Origin: Winogradskyella sp. J14-2
Lineage (GTDB): Bacteria > Bacteroidota > Bacteroidia > Flavobacteriales > Flavobacteriaceae
DNA: 64,000 nt
Assembly: GCF_001971725.1 (NCBI RefSeq)
Contig: NZ_CP019388.1
Coordinates: 1,240,001-1,304,000 of the forward strand
Direction of reading: 5' to 3'
Under the pieces are notes generated by a model that did no database searches, was not told the DNA's origin, and saw only the letters and a list, made by a program, of their open reading frames with translations. Each line of letters begins with the position of its first letter. Positions within the stretch are counted from its first letter, which is position 1. A program made the position numbers and the translations under genes. Positions 34,994-42,859 of this stretch are shown here, piece by piece.

Positions 34994-36436
34994 TTAATAC
35001 TTTACACACACATTTTTAGCCTCAGTAAAAAAGCGTAAAGCTTCAAATCCACCTTCGCGACCAACGCCACTTGCTTTTACGCCACCAAAAGGTGTACGTA
35101 AATCGCGCATCATCCAAGTGTTTACCCAAACAATTCCTGCTTGTAGTTGGTTGCTCATTCGCATCGTTCGTTTTAGGTTATTTGTCCAAAGCGTTGCTGA
35201 TAATCCGTATTTTACTTTGTTAGCCATCTCTAAAACGTCGTTTTCAGTTTTAAATGGCATAATGGTAACGACTGGACCAAAAATTTCTTCTTGATTCACG
35301 CGACATTCATCTGTATTTACCTCAACAACCGTTGGTTGTAAATAGTAACCGTTTTCGTAACCTTCAACAGTAACTTCATTACCGCCACATAAAAGAGTTG
35401 CACCTTCTTCTTTTGCAATTTCGATATAGCTTTTCACCTTTTCAAGATGCGGTTTTGAAACTAAAGCACCAATATTAGTATCTTTTTCAGAAGGATGACC
35501 AACTTTTAAGGCATTTACTTTTTTCACAAAGTCTGTTTTGAATTTCCCATAAATCGCTTCCTCTACAAAAATTCGGCTTCCGCATAAACAAATCTGACCT
35601 TGATTGGCAAACGACGAGCGTACCGTTGTGTTCAACATATCGTCATAATCGCAATCAGCAAAAATGATGTTTGGGTTTTTTCCACCTAATTCTAAAGACA
35701 ATTTTTTAAACATTGGTGCTGCAACTTTGGCAATATGTGCGCCAGTTGCTGTTCCGCCAGTAAAACTAATGGCTTTAATACTTGGATGCTCTACTATAGC
35801 TTGACCTGTCGTAGTGCCTAAACCGTGAACAATATTTAAAACGCCTTTAGGTAAACCTGCTTCGTTGCAAATTTCGCCTAACAAATACGCTGTCATTGGT
35901 GTGACTTCGCTTGGTTTGGCTACGACGCAATTACCTGCTGCGATTGCCGGTGCGATTTTCCAAGTGAATAGATACAAAGGTAAATTCCAAGGACTAATGC
36001 AGCCTACAACACCAATAGGTTGGCGTAATGTATAATTTACAGCGTTTTGACCAACGCTTTCGTGACTTTCGCTTGCAAATTGGGTAATGGCATTTCCGAA
36101 AAACCTGAAATTACTTGCTGCTCTTGGTATATCAACCATTTTGGCGAGACTTATGGGTTTTCCGTTGTCCTTACTTTCGGCTTCAGCAAAACGGTCTAAA
36201 TTGGCTTCTAATAATTCTGAAATCTTAATTAGAATTCTGCTACGCTCTTCTAATGTAGTTTGACTCCAACTAGGAAAAGCAGATTTAGCACTTTGATAAG
36301 CTTGTTCTACGTCGTCTTTTGAAGAGTTTGGAATTTGTCCATAGACTTCACCATTTGAAGGGTTGTAGTTGTCAATCCACCCATTAGCAATGGGAAGCAA
36401 GAAATCTCCGTTTATGTAGTTTTTGATTCTAGACAT
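34994..36436 (-). CDS. Aldehyde dehydrogenase, probable 2-aminomuconate semialdehyde dehydrogenase
   Basis: A 480-residue NAD-dependent aldehyde dehydrogenase. Catalytic C283 (NQGQICLCG), general-base E249 (LSLELGGKNP), N151 (ISPWNLPL) and the FTGGTATG cofactor loop are all present. Closest by pattern to the 2-hydroxymuconic / 2-aminomuconic semialdehyde group (AMSDH). With ACMSD and 3-hydroxyanthranilate dioxygenase nearby it should make 2-aminomuconate. Its ATG overlaps the stop of the upstream cyclase-like gene (TAATG). Confidence 0.9.
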   Translation of the reverse strand: MSRIKNYINGDFLLPIANGWIDNYNPSNGEVYGQIPNSSKDDVEQAYQSAKSAFPSWSQTTLEERSRILIKISELLEANLDRFAEAESKDNGKPISLAKMVDIPRAASNFRFFGNAITQFASESHESVGQNAVNYTLRQPIGVVGCISPWNLPLYLFTWKIAPAIAAGNCVVAKPSEVTPMTAYLLGEICNEAGLPKGVLNIVHGLGTTTGQAIVEHPSIKAISFTGGTATGAHIAKVAAPMFKKLSLELGGKNPNIIFADCDYDDMLNTTVRSSFANQGQICLCGSRIFVEEAIYGKFKTDFVKKVNALKVGHPSEKDTNIGALVSKPHLEKVKSYIEIAKEEGATLLCGGNEVTVEGYENGYYLQPTVVEVNTDECRVNQEEIFGPVVTIMPFKTENDVLEMANKVKYGLSATLWTNNLKRTMRMSNQLQAGIVWVNTWMMRDLRTPFGGVKASGVGREGGFEALRFFTEAKNVCVKY

Positions 36437-37191
36437 TAAATTATATCACCTAAAAAATTAACAAATTTAATTGTGTTATCAATTTTTGATTTTACTGAAG
36501 GATTATTGGTTTCCTTATTATCCATTTTAAATACATCGATAATATTATCAACAGAAACAACAAATTCGTCAGAATCTATTGTTTCTCTAGACGTTAGCTT
36601 TAGTACATATTCATCAGAATTACTTGTTGTATGTTTATATGGTACTTTATATTCAATTGCGAATTTTTTTAAAAAATCTAATAATTCAATATCATTAAAA
36701 CTTCTTATTTTTTCAATTATGGAATTGTCTATAACGGTACCTGCCCAGTTTTGACTTTCAGCTTTAATATGAGAATTTACTATTCCTTTGCCATAAATAG
36801 TATTAGCATTATAATAACCACCTGTCTTCGTTTTCATCTTGCCGTCCAAAATATATATTTCATCATATATAATTGCCCCTCTGATTGGAAAATTCCAATT
36901 GTTTTGAGACCAGTTAAATTCATAGCAAACTTCCAATAATTCTTTGAAAGATTCAATGGAATCGTCCTTAGTCCAAAACAATACTGTGTCGGATATATTT
37001 ACAGTTATTAATGGTGATTCACTTACATCATTTATAATCTGTCCCGCTCTATGATAATATTTTCCTTTAGCTAATGCAGACTCTATGTCTCTTTGTATAT
37101 GACCAACTCTAATGTGATGATGTTCACTATCATTATTCATAATAAACTCTTTGTACCCTAAATAATCAAAATAAGCAATGAACTTTTTCAT
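36436..37191 (-). CDS. Nucleotidyl-cyclase-fold-like protein of unknown function
   Basis: A 251-residue protein beginning MKKFIAYFDYLGYKEFI, then VNISDTVLFWTKDD and NFPIRGAIIYDE. This order resembles the class III cyclase / GGDEF-like palm fold: a first-strand Asp (D9), a second Asp after a hairpin (D68) and a following basic-Gly strand (R104, G105). The DNA is visibly more AT-rich than the dehydrogenase and ridA beside it. It is coupled to the dehydrogenase by TAATG and lies 8 nt after ridA. It has no recognised role in kynurenine breakdown. Fold call is inference. Confidence 0.55.
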   Translation of the reverse strand: MKKFIAYFDYLGYKEFIMNNDSEHHHIRVGHIQRDIESALAKGKYYHRAGQIINDVSESPLITVNISDTVLFWTKDDSIESFKELLEVCYEFNWSQNNWNFPIRGAIIYDEIYILDGKMKTKTGGYYNANTIYGKGIVNSHIKAESQNWAGTVIDNSIIEKIRSFNDIELLDFLKKFAIEYKVPYKHTTSNSDEYVLKLTSRETIDSDEFVVSVDNIIDVFKMDNKETNNPSVKSKIDNTIKFVNFLGDII

Positions 37192-37199
37192 CTTGTAAA

Positions 37200-37610
37200 C
37201 TACTTTTTATAAGCCATCACCTTAATCTCAACCAGCAAATCAGGATGTGGTAATTGGTGCACAGCAACGGTTGTTCTTGTTGGTCCTGTTTCTTTTTCAA
37301 AAAACTCAGCGTAGGCTTTATTGTAACCAGCAAAATCGTTCATATTTACTAAAAATGTGGTCACATCAACAACGTCTTTTAGACTTGCGCCAACAGTTTG
37401 TAAATTTTTATCGATGTTTTTTAAAACTTCTCTGGTTTGAACTTCGATATCTAATTTTTTGGTATTCATTTCGTCAATAAGTTCTACACCAGCAATGGTA
37501 TTGTCTGCGCGTCTTGAACTGGTTCCTGACACGAAAATGAAATCGCCTACCACTTTTACGTGTGGATATGCGCCTCTTGGTGTTACTTTGGTTCCTGCGT
37601 TTGTATTCAT
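37200..37610 (-). CDS. RidA family protein, probable 2-aminomuconate deaminase
   Basis: A 136-residue RidA/YjgF-type trimeric enamine/imine hydrolase: [33 protein letters not shown], the Arg-containing [25 protein letters not shown] and the closing IKVMAYKK. RidA-like enzymes serve as 2-aminomuconate deaminase in 2-nitrobenzoate and tryptophan catabolism. The surrounding genes fit that role (2-aminomuconate to 4-oxalocrotonate plus ammonia). General RidA housekeeping is the alternative. Confidence 0.85.
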   Translation of the reverse strand: MNTNAGTKVTPRGAYPHVKVVGDFIFVSGTSSRRADNTIAGVELIDEMNTKKLDIEVQTREVLKNIDKNLQTVGASLKDVVDVTTFLVNMNDFAGYNKAYAEFFEKETGPTRTTVAVHQLPHPDLLVEIKVMAYKK

Positions 37611-37630
37611 AATGATCGTCTCTCTGAATT

Positions 37631-37653
37631 GTCACACTGAGCCTGTCGAAGTG
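37631..37653. repeat. REP-like element, variant type
   Basis: gtcacactgagcctgtcgaa followed by gtg, a relative of the tcgagcgcagtcgaga family seen at 34.6, 37.7, 39.2 and 42.8 kb. It lies just upstream of ridA. Confidence 0.55.
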
Positions 37654-37720
37654 TTGATTCAGAATTTATTTTTATAATTATTGGGTCATAATGAGCCAAT
37701 AGAGCTGTCTTTTGGATAGA

Positions 37721-37784
37721 CTTCTCGACTACGCTCGAAGTGACAGTTTATACTTTTTTTTGAGATTCCTGCTTTCGCAGGAAT
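37721..37784. repeat. REP-like element plus a second short palindrome
   Basis: cttctcgactacgctcgaag (37721-37740) with tgaca is a copy of the REP-like family. It is followed by the perfect 8-bp palindrome attcctgctttcgcaggaat (37765-37784), which touches the kmo stop. No T-run follows on the kmo strand, so it is not a typical terminator. Confidence 0.6.
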
Positions 37785-39203
37785 TTAGTGATGCATTGTT
37801 TTTGCAACGTTGTCATCATCAATAATATCATTAGTTTTTTCTTGTACTTTTTGTAAAGCCTTTTCTAATTGCTCATAAGTCATATCTGCTGTTATCGATA
37901 TCTCGTTATCTACAATCATGTTTAAAATGGCTTTATCTTGCGCACGACCTTTAGTCATGGCTTCATGATAACCAATATTTTCATTGAATGTTACCATCGA
38001 GTATTTTGAAAAATAGTGCTCTGGAAAATGCTTTTCTAGCTGCACTTCTAGCTGGCGTTTTTTCTTGAACATTGGATTAGCAACGTGATCGCGCATTTCG
38101 TAATAATTCTCTTGAGCTAATTCGCCAATAGCATCTGCATCTGCTTTTCTTACGTTTTGATAGGTTTTGAAAATCGTTTCCCAGTCTCCTTCGTGCTTAT
38201 CGATAACACTATCTAGAACTGCGACATCTTCAAAAGATGCATTCATCCCTTGACCGTAAAACGGAACAACAGCATGCGCTGCATCACCTAAAATTAAGGT
38301 GTTGCCTTTAAAATGCCATGGTGAACACTTAATAGTACCCAAAGGTCCCGTTGGATTGTTAGCAAATTCATCTGCTATGTTTGGAATTAATGCTAACGCA
38401 TCTGGAAATTGTGCTTGAAAAAAGGCTCTAATCTTGTCTTCTGTATCTAGATCTTTGAAATTATACTCGCCTTCTTCATGACTTAAAAATAAGGTTACGG
38501 TGAAACTTCCATCTAAATTTGGCAAGGCAATTAACATATAACCACCTCTTGGCCAAATGTGTAGATAATCTTTGCTTATTTGATGACTTCTGTCTTTTGC
38601 TGCGGGAATTTCTAACTCTTTATAACCATGGGTTAAAAAATTCTGAGAAAAACTAAATAAGAATTTACGTTGTAAAAAGTAGCTTTTTCTTAATTCTGAA
38701 CCCGCTCCATCGGCACCAAATATAACGTCTGCAGTGACGTTAAAGGTTTCTTTTGTATTTCGGTTTGTAAAATGAACAGTATTGGTATCTAAATCTACCG
38801 TTTCGCATTCGGTATTAAAATGAATGGTGAGATTGTCGTATGTATCGGCTTCGGTTAATAGCATTCCGTTTAAATCGCCTCTTGAAATTGAGTTGATGTA
38901 TTCGTTATCGCGACCAGAATAGTTGGACGCAAAGGTATTACCTTCGGTATCGTGCATGAGTCTGCCTTTCATTGGGATACATATCTCACGCGCTTTATCT
39001 TCAACATTAGCTAAACGTAAGGCTTTGAATCCGCGATCTGATAAAGCAAGATTGATAGAACGACCTGCGGAAATATCTGTTGTGCGTAGATCTGGTCTAC
39101 TTTCGTAAACATTGACATTATATCCTCTTTGTGCTAATCGTAATGCTAAAAGTGAGCCGCATAAACCTGCACCAATGATTAATATGTTTTCTTTTTGTTT
39201 CAT
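37785..39203 (-). CDS. kmo: Kynurenine 3-monooxygenase
   Basis: A 472-residue FAD-dependent aromatic hydroxylase. It has the dinucleotide motif IIGAGLCGSLLALRLAQRG (6-24), a DG motif (VIFGADGAGSELRK) and the second FAD motif ILGDAAHAVVPFYGQGMNASFED. It hydroxylates L-kynurenine with NADPH and O2. The C-terminal helical part, membrane-anchoring in eukaryotes, is short here. Located between kynU and ridA on the same strand, with REP-like elements in both gaps. Confidence 0.95.
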   Translation of the reverse strand: MKQKENILIIGAGLCGSLLALRLAQRGYNVNVYESRPDLRTTDISAGRSINLALSDRGFKALRLANVEDKAREICIPMKGRLMHDTEGNTFASNYSGRDNEYINSISRGDLNGMLLTEADTYDNLTIHFNTECETVDLDTNTVHFTNRNTKETFNVTADVIFGADGAGSELRKSYFLQRKFLFSFSQNFLTHGYKELEIPAAKDRSHQISKDYLHIWPRGGYMLIALPNLDGSFTVTLFLSHEEGEYNFKDLDTEDKIRAFFQAQFPDALALIPNIADEFANNPTGPLGTIKCSPWHFKGNTLILGDAAHAVVPFYGQGMNASFEDVAVLDSVIDKHEGDWETIFKTYQNVRKADADAIGELAQENYYEMRDHVANPMFKKKRQLEVQLEKHFPEHYFSKYSMVTFNENIGYHEAMTKGRAQDKAILNMIVDNEISITADMTYEQLEKALQKVQEKTNDIIDDDNVAKTMHH

Positions 39204-39212
39204 TATTTTTGT

Positions 39213-39271
39213 TGTCTGGTTGAGCCCAGTAGAGACCTTTTTATGACCTCTCGACTGCGCTCGAGATGACA
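39213..39271. repeat. Inverted pair of REP-like elements between kynU and kmo
   Basis: A degenerate arm tgtctggttgagcccagtag (from 39213) and a good arm ctctcgactgcgctcgagat (39248-39267) followed by gaca face each other with a spacer of about 10 bp. Both match the family flanking the GIY-YIG gene. Confidence 0.7.
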
Positions 39272-39273
39272 GT

Positions 39274-40542
39274 TTAATTTAAAATTTCTTTCAACTTTTC
39301 TACCATTCTAAATACATCTTCAAAACTGTTATAAAATGGTACTGGTGCACAACGGATCACATCAGGTTCGCGCCAATCACTTATAACACCTGCATCCGTA
39401 AGTTTTTGGTGTAGTGATTTATCTGCATTTAAAACTTGAATAGATAGTTGGCAACCTCGTTCCTCAGGATTAGATGGAGTAATAATTCTTATAACATCTT
39501 CTCCTAACTGTTGCAACAAAAACTCAAAATAACCTGTCAGTTTCTTAGATTTTTCTGTGAGTTTATCCATCCCAACTTCGTTAAACATATCTAATGATGC
39601 CTTAATTGCCGCCATTGATAAAATAGGTGGATTACTCAGCTGCCAACCTTCGGCTCCAGGCAATACATCGAACTCATGACGCATATTGAAACGCGTTTCT
39701 TTATTATGGCTCCACCAGCCTGCAAAGCGGTTTAAGCTTTTATCATAAGCGTGTCGCTCGTGTACAAAACAACCTGATAAACTTCCTGGTCCAGAATTTA
39801 AATATTTGTAGGTACACCATACTGCAAAATCAGCACCAGAATTATGCAAGTCTAATTTTACATTGCCTGCGCCATGTGCACAGTCGAAACCAACCATACA
39901 ACCGTGGCTATGACCTAATTTGGCAACGCGTTTTAAATCGAAATATTGCCCAGTATAATAGTTAACACCACCAATCATTATTAACGCTATTTCATTACCA
40001 TGAGTTTCAAGAATTTGTTCTAAATCCTCATAGTTAAGTAGTTCTTCGCCTGTCCTTGGCTTCCATAACAACAATCCTTCCTTATCATCAAAACCATGAT
40101 GACGCAATTGTGACTCTACTGCGTATTTATCAGAAGGAAATGCATCGCTTTCTATTAAAATTTTATAACGTTTTTTTGTTGGCTTGTAAAAAGACGCCAT
40201 CATAAAATGCAGGTTTGCCGTTAACGAGTTCATCGTAACCACTTCGATAGGTTTTGCTCCTACTAATTTTGCTGAAGCTTCTGTTAAAAACTCATGATAA
40301 GGCATCCATGGGTTTTTAGCATGTGTATGTCCTTCAACCCCTAGATTTGCCCAATCCTCTAATTCTTGATTTATGTACTCTTTTGTGGATTTTGGTTGTA
40401 ATCCAAGAGAATTTCCACATAGATAGATCAGCTCATTTCCGTTATTATCTTTTGGGATATAAAATTGTTTTCTGTAATGGGATAAGTTATCTAACTCATC
40501 TTGCTGTTTAGCGTATTCTAGGTTAGTTTGAAAGTTGAACAA
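39274..40542 (-). CDS. kynU: Kynureninase
   Basis: A 422-residue PLP enzyme cleaving kynurenine or 3-hydroxykynurenine to anthranilate or 3-hydroxyanthranilate plus alanine. Schiff-base lysine K246 (WCTYKYLNSGPGS), D220/H223 (GFDCAHGAGN) and LCGNSLGLQP are present. The start is TTG at 40542; no in-frame ATG precedes the conserved N-terminus. First gene of the catabolic cluster with a promoter element 26 nt upstream. Confidence 0.95.
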   Translation of the reverse strand: MFNFQTNLEYAKQQDELDNLSHYRKQFYIPKDNNGNELIYLCGNSLGLQPKSTKEYINQELEDWANLGVEGHTHAKNPWMPYHEFLTEASAKLVGAKPIEVVTMNSLTANLHFMMASFYKPTKKRYKILIESDAFPSDKYAVESQLRHHGFDDKEGLLLWKPRTGEELLNYEDLEQILETHGNEIALIMIGGVNYYTGQYFDLKRVAKLGHSHGCMVGFDCAHGAGNVKLDLHNSGADFAVWCTYKYLNSGPGSLSGCFVHERHAYDKSLNRFAGWWSHNKETRFNMRHEFDVLPGAEGWQLSNPPILSMAAIKASLDMFNEVGMDKLTEKSKKLTGYFEFLLQQLGEDVIRIITPSNPEERGCQLSIQVLNADKSLHQKLTDAGVISDWREPDVIRCAPVPFYNSFEDVFRMVEKLKEILN

Positions 40543-40568
40543 TTTGAGATAGATTTTTCGGTTTGTAA

Positions 40569-40576
40569 CAAAAATA
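40569..40576 (-). promoter_or_regulatory. Bacteroidota -7 promoter element of kynU
   Basis: On the minus strand TATTTTTG, 26 nt before the TTG start. No convincing -33 box. Confidence 0.5.
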
Positions 40577-40674
40577 AGGATTTAAAGTGTAGTATTAAAA
40601 GGCTGATTGAGGATTAAATTTTAGTACCTTTAAAGAAAAAGAGTTGAATTCTAATTTTAAAAATCTAATTATAG

Positions 40675-41094
40675 ATGGGCAATACAAAAGAATATTCTAA
40701 CGGCGAAGTCACAGTTGTTTGGGAGGCTGAAAAATGCATTCATTCAGCAATGTGTGTAAAGGGCTTACCAGATGTGTTTCAACCTAAGGAGCGACCTTGG
40801 ATAAAAATTGATTCAGGCACAACCGACAACATCATTAAAACGGTTAAAAAATGCCCATCAGGAGCACTAAGCTATTATATGACTGATAGTGAGGACAAAA
40901 CTTCAGAGATTTTAGAAACTAAAGTTGAAATTTTAGAAAACGGTCCGCTATTAATTTATGGCACGCTAAAAGTCACCCACAAAGACGGAAAACAAGAAAC
41001 CAAAAATAAGACTACCGCGTTTTGCCGATGTGGTGCTTCGCAAAATAAGCCTTACTGTGATGGAGCCCATGTTAAACAAGATTTTAAAGGATAA
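40675..41094 (+). CDS. Fused divergent 4Fe-4S and CDGSH iron-sulfur protein
   Basis: A 139-residue protein with two modules. Residues 10-68 form a divergent (YjdI-type) Fe-S domain: KCIHSAMCVKGLPDVF and KKCPSGAL, with C21, C27 and C60. Residues 88-139 form a CDGSH domain: FCRCGASQNKPYCDGAH, with ligands C117, C119, C128 and H132 for a 2Fe-2S cluster. A cytosolic electron-transfer or Fe-S sensing role is likely. Divergent from kynU. Confidence 0.9.
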   Translation: MGNTKEYSNGEVTVVWEAEKCIHSAMCVKGLPDVFQPKERPWIKIDSGTTDNIIKTVKKCPSGALSYYMTDSEDKTSEILETKVEILENGPLLIYGTLKVTHKDGKQETKNKTTAFCRCGASQNKPYCDGAHVKQDFKG

Positions 41095-41095
41095 A

Positions 41096-41127
41096 AAGCA
41101 CTTTAGCTTGTATAAACTAAAGTGCTT
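41096..41127 (+). terminator. Hairpin after the CDGSH gene, no U-tract
   Basis: Perfect 11-bp stem aagcactttag / ctaaagtgctt with a 10-nt loop right after the stop codon. The following gaatatatat is AT-rich but not a T-run, so it is terminator-like rather than a clear terminator. Confidence 0.55.
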
Positions 41128-41140
41128 GAATATATATAGA

Positions 41141-41205
41141 CGCCAAAAGGCGGAAAATGTAAGCTATACGTTCTAAGTCTTAACGACCCACGTGAAACTT
41201 ACATT
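41141..41205. other. Structured intergenic segment
   Basis: Between two convergent genes there is a small hairpin cgccaaaaggcg (41141-41152), then an 8-bp stem aatgtaag (41156-41163) with cttacatt (41198-41205). That stem encloses an inner cgtt...aacg pairing. The set could be a 3'-UTR structure of the gene at 41242 (minus strand) or a small RNA. No match to a named family is claimed. Confidence 0.35.
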
Positions 41206-41241
41206 ATAGATTACAAAAGTAATGCCAAAATTTTAATCTCT

Positions 41242-41922
41242 TTATTTAAGCGTTATGCTTACATCTGTAAAATTTAAGTTCCAATTACCATTATCTTTTT
41301 TGTGGTCTATTGCTATTTTTATACCGTTGAAATCTTGATAATTTTCAAAGGTATTACTTAAGGATGGCTCTGGTGAATTTCCTTGTCTATACGTCCATTC
41401 TCTAATCAAATAATCTTCATCAAAATAAATATCATAGGCATCACCAGGTGTGTAACCACCTTCATCAGGATAGGTAATTGTAATCATCTCCAATTGTTCT
41501 TTGTTAATTGGCGATTCTACTTTTTTTGGCTCAGAAATTGTCGCAGATGTATCCCAAACCAATTGAAATGGTACTAGAAGCCAAAATTTGTCATTTATAA
41601 AGGCTTTATCTACATTGGCTGCCACACTGTCTAGATTTTTCCTAGAGTATCTTACTTCTTGTGTTCCTGCCTTCATATAAACACTATCGTTCTTTGGAAA
41701 CCAAACCCATGAACGACCGCTACCTTTTATAGTATCTCTGTCTACTTTGAAAGTGAATGCTACTTTTTCAACATTCACCCAGTTCTCATAACCGTGAGCA
41801 TTCGCTATTTTTTCTACGATACGTAATTCAGCTTCTTTTGTTTTGTTTGGAGTTTCTTTCTTTTCAGATTTGCATGATGAAAGAATTAGCAGACATATAA
41901 AGCTTAGGTAAAATGGTTTCAT
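41242..41922 (-). CDS. DUF6503-like lipoprotein
   Basis: A 226-residue lipoprotein (lipobox LLILSSC, Cys16). The segments EKIANAHGYENWVNVEKVAFTF, GRSWVWFPKNDSV, YDIYFDEDYLIREWTYRQG and FNGIKIAIDHKK form a LolA/LppX-like beta-sheet pattern typical of DUF6503 of Flavobacteriia. Envelope location; ligand unknown. Divergent from the methyltransferase gene at 41962. Confidence 0.75.
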   Translation of the reverse strand: MKPFYLSFICLLILSSCKSEKKETPNKTKEAELRIVEKIANAHGYENWVNVEKVAFTFKVDRDTIKGSGRSWVWFPKNDSVYMKAGTQEVRYSRKNLDSVAANVDKAFINDKFWLLVPFQLVWDTSATISEPKKVESPINKEQLEMITITYPDEGGYTPGDAYDIYFDEDYLIREWTYRQGNSPEPSLSNTFENYQDFNGIKIAIDHKKDNGNWNLNFTDVSITLK

Positions 41923-41961
41923 ATAAAAAGATGTTTTAAATTACATCAAAATTAATCAACC

Positions 41962-42762
41962 ATGGATAAGTACGCTAATTATTTTGACGTTAATAAGGAA
42001 ACCTGGAATAAAAAAGTAGCTATACATGCAGAAAGCAAAATGTATGATTTAGAAACTTTTAAAGCTGGAAAAACTTCTTTAATGCCTTATGAACTGAATG
42101 CTTTAGGCAATGTTAAAGGAAAATCACTTTTGCATTTGCAATGCCATTTCGGACAAGACACTTTAAGTTGGCAACGCAAGGGAGCGCAATGTGTTGGTGT
42201 AGATTTAAGTGATGAAGGCATAAAACTCGCAAAACAATTAAACAACGAATTAAACCTTGATGCTGAGTTTGTATGTTGTAATGTTTTGGATACTTCAAAG
42301 CACATTAATAAAACCTTTGATATTGTTTATACGAGTTATGGAGTTATTGGGTGGTTGCCAGATTTAAAACCTTGGGCTAAAATGATTTCTGAACGTCTTA
42401 AGGTTGGTGGTACTTTTTATATGGTAGAGTTTCATCCTATCTTATGGATGTTTGATTATGTGGATGATGAGCCAAAAATGAAACACCATTACAACCAAGA
42501 TGAAGTGATTTATGAAGAATACGAAGGTACGTATGCCAATCAATCTTCTAAAATGGTAAGTAGGGAATATGGTTGGAATCATGGACTTTCACAGGTGGTT
42601 AATGCACTTATTGAAGCTGGCTTGCAGATTGAGTATCTTAATGAACATGATGAAAGCCCTTATGATGTTTTTCCTAATTTAGTTAAAACTGAATCTGGCA
42701 TGTACAAAATGAAACATCAATTATTTCCAATGATTTTTGAGATTAAGGCGATTAAGAAATAA
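41962..42762 (+). CDS. Class I SAM-dependent methyltransferase
   Basis: A 266-residue methyltransferase with motif I SLLHLQCHFGQDTLSWQRKG, CVGVDLSDEGIKLAK, a motif II-like FDIVYTSYGVIGWLPDL and GGTFYMVEFHPI. The core is complete; the substrate is unknown. Its downstream gap carries an inverted pair of REP-like elements. Confidence 0.9.
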   Translation: MDKYANYFDVNKETWNKKVAIHAESKMYDLETFKAGKTSLMPYELNALGNVKGKSLLHLQCHFGQDTLSWQRKGAQCVGVDLSDEGIKLAKQLNNELNLDAEFVCCNVLDTSKHINKTFDIVYTSYGVIGWLPDLKPWAKMISERLKVGGTFYMVEFHPILWMFDYVDDEPKMKHHYNQDEVIYEEYEGTYANQSSKMVSREYGWNHGLSQVVNALIEAGLQIEYLNEHDESPYDVFPNLVKTESGMYKMKHQLFPMIFEIKAIKK

Positions 42763-42774
42763 TAGATAATATTC

Positions 42775-42849
42775 TGTCATTTCGAGCGTAGTCGAGAAAT
42801 CTTGAAACTATTAAGTCATATAGACATCTCGACTGCGCTCGATGTGACA
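42775..42849. repeat. Inverted pair of REP-like elements
   Basis: tgtcatttcgagcgtagtcg (from 42775) continuing agaaatct faces atctcgactgcgctcgatgt (42826-42845) continuing gaca, about 20 bp apart, between convergent genes. The pair can fold into one long imperfect hairpin with tgtca/tgaca ends. Confidence 0.75.
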
Positions 42850-42859
42850 ATGGAAAAAA

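Noticed and set aside
36436-37191. Calling the cyclase-like gene a Pycsar anti-phage system.
   Set aside because: No membrane or TIR effector gene is adjacent, and both neighbours are pathway enzymes; only the fold resemblance remains.
37765-37784. Palindrome attcctgctttcgcaggaat as the kmo terminator.
   Set aside because: On the kmo strand the hairpin is followed by an A-run, not a T-run; it is kept as a repeat.
31991-40542. Reading the kynurenine genes as a de novo NAD synthesis cluster.
   Set aside because: ACMSD, an AMSDH-type dehydrogenase and a RidA-type deaminase divert the flux away from quinolinate, and no quinolinate phosphoribosyltransferase is in the window.
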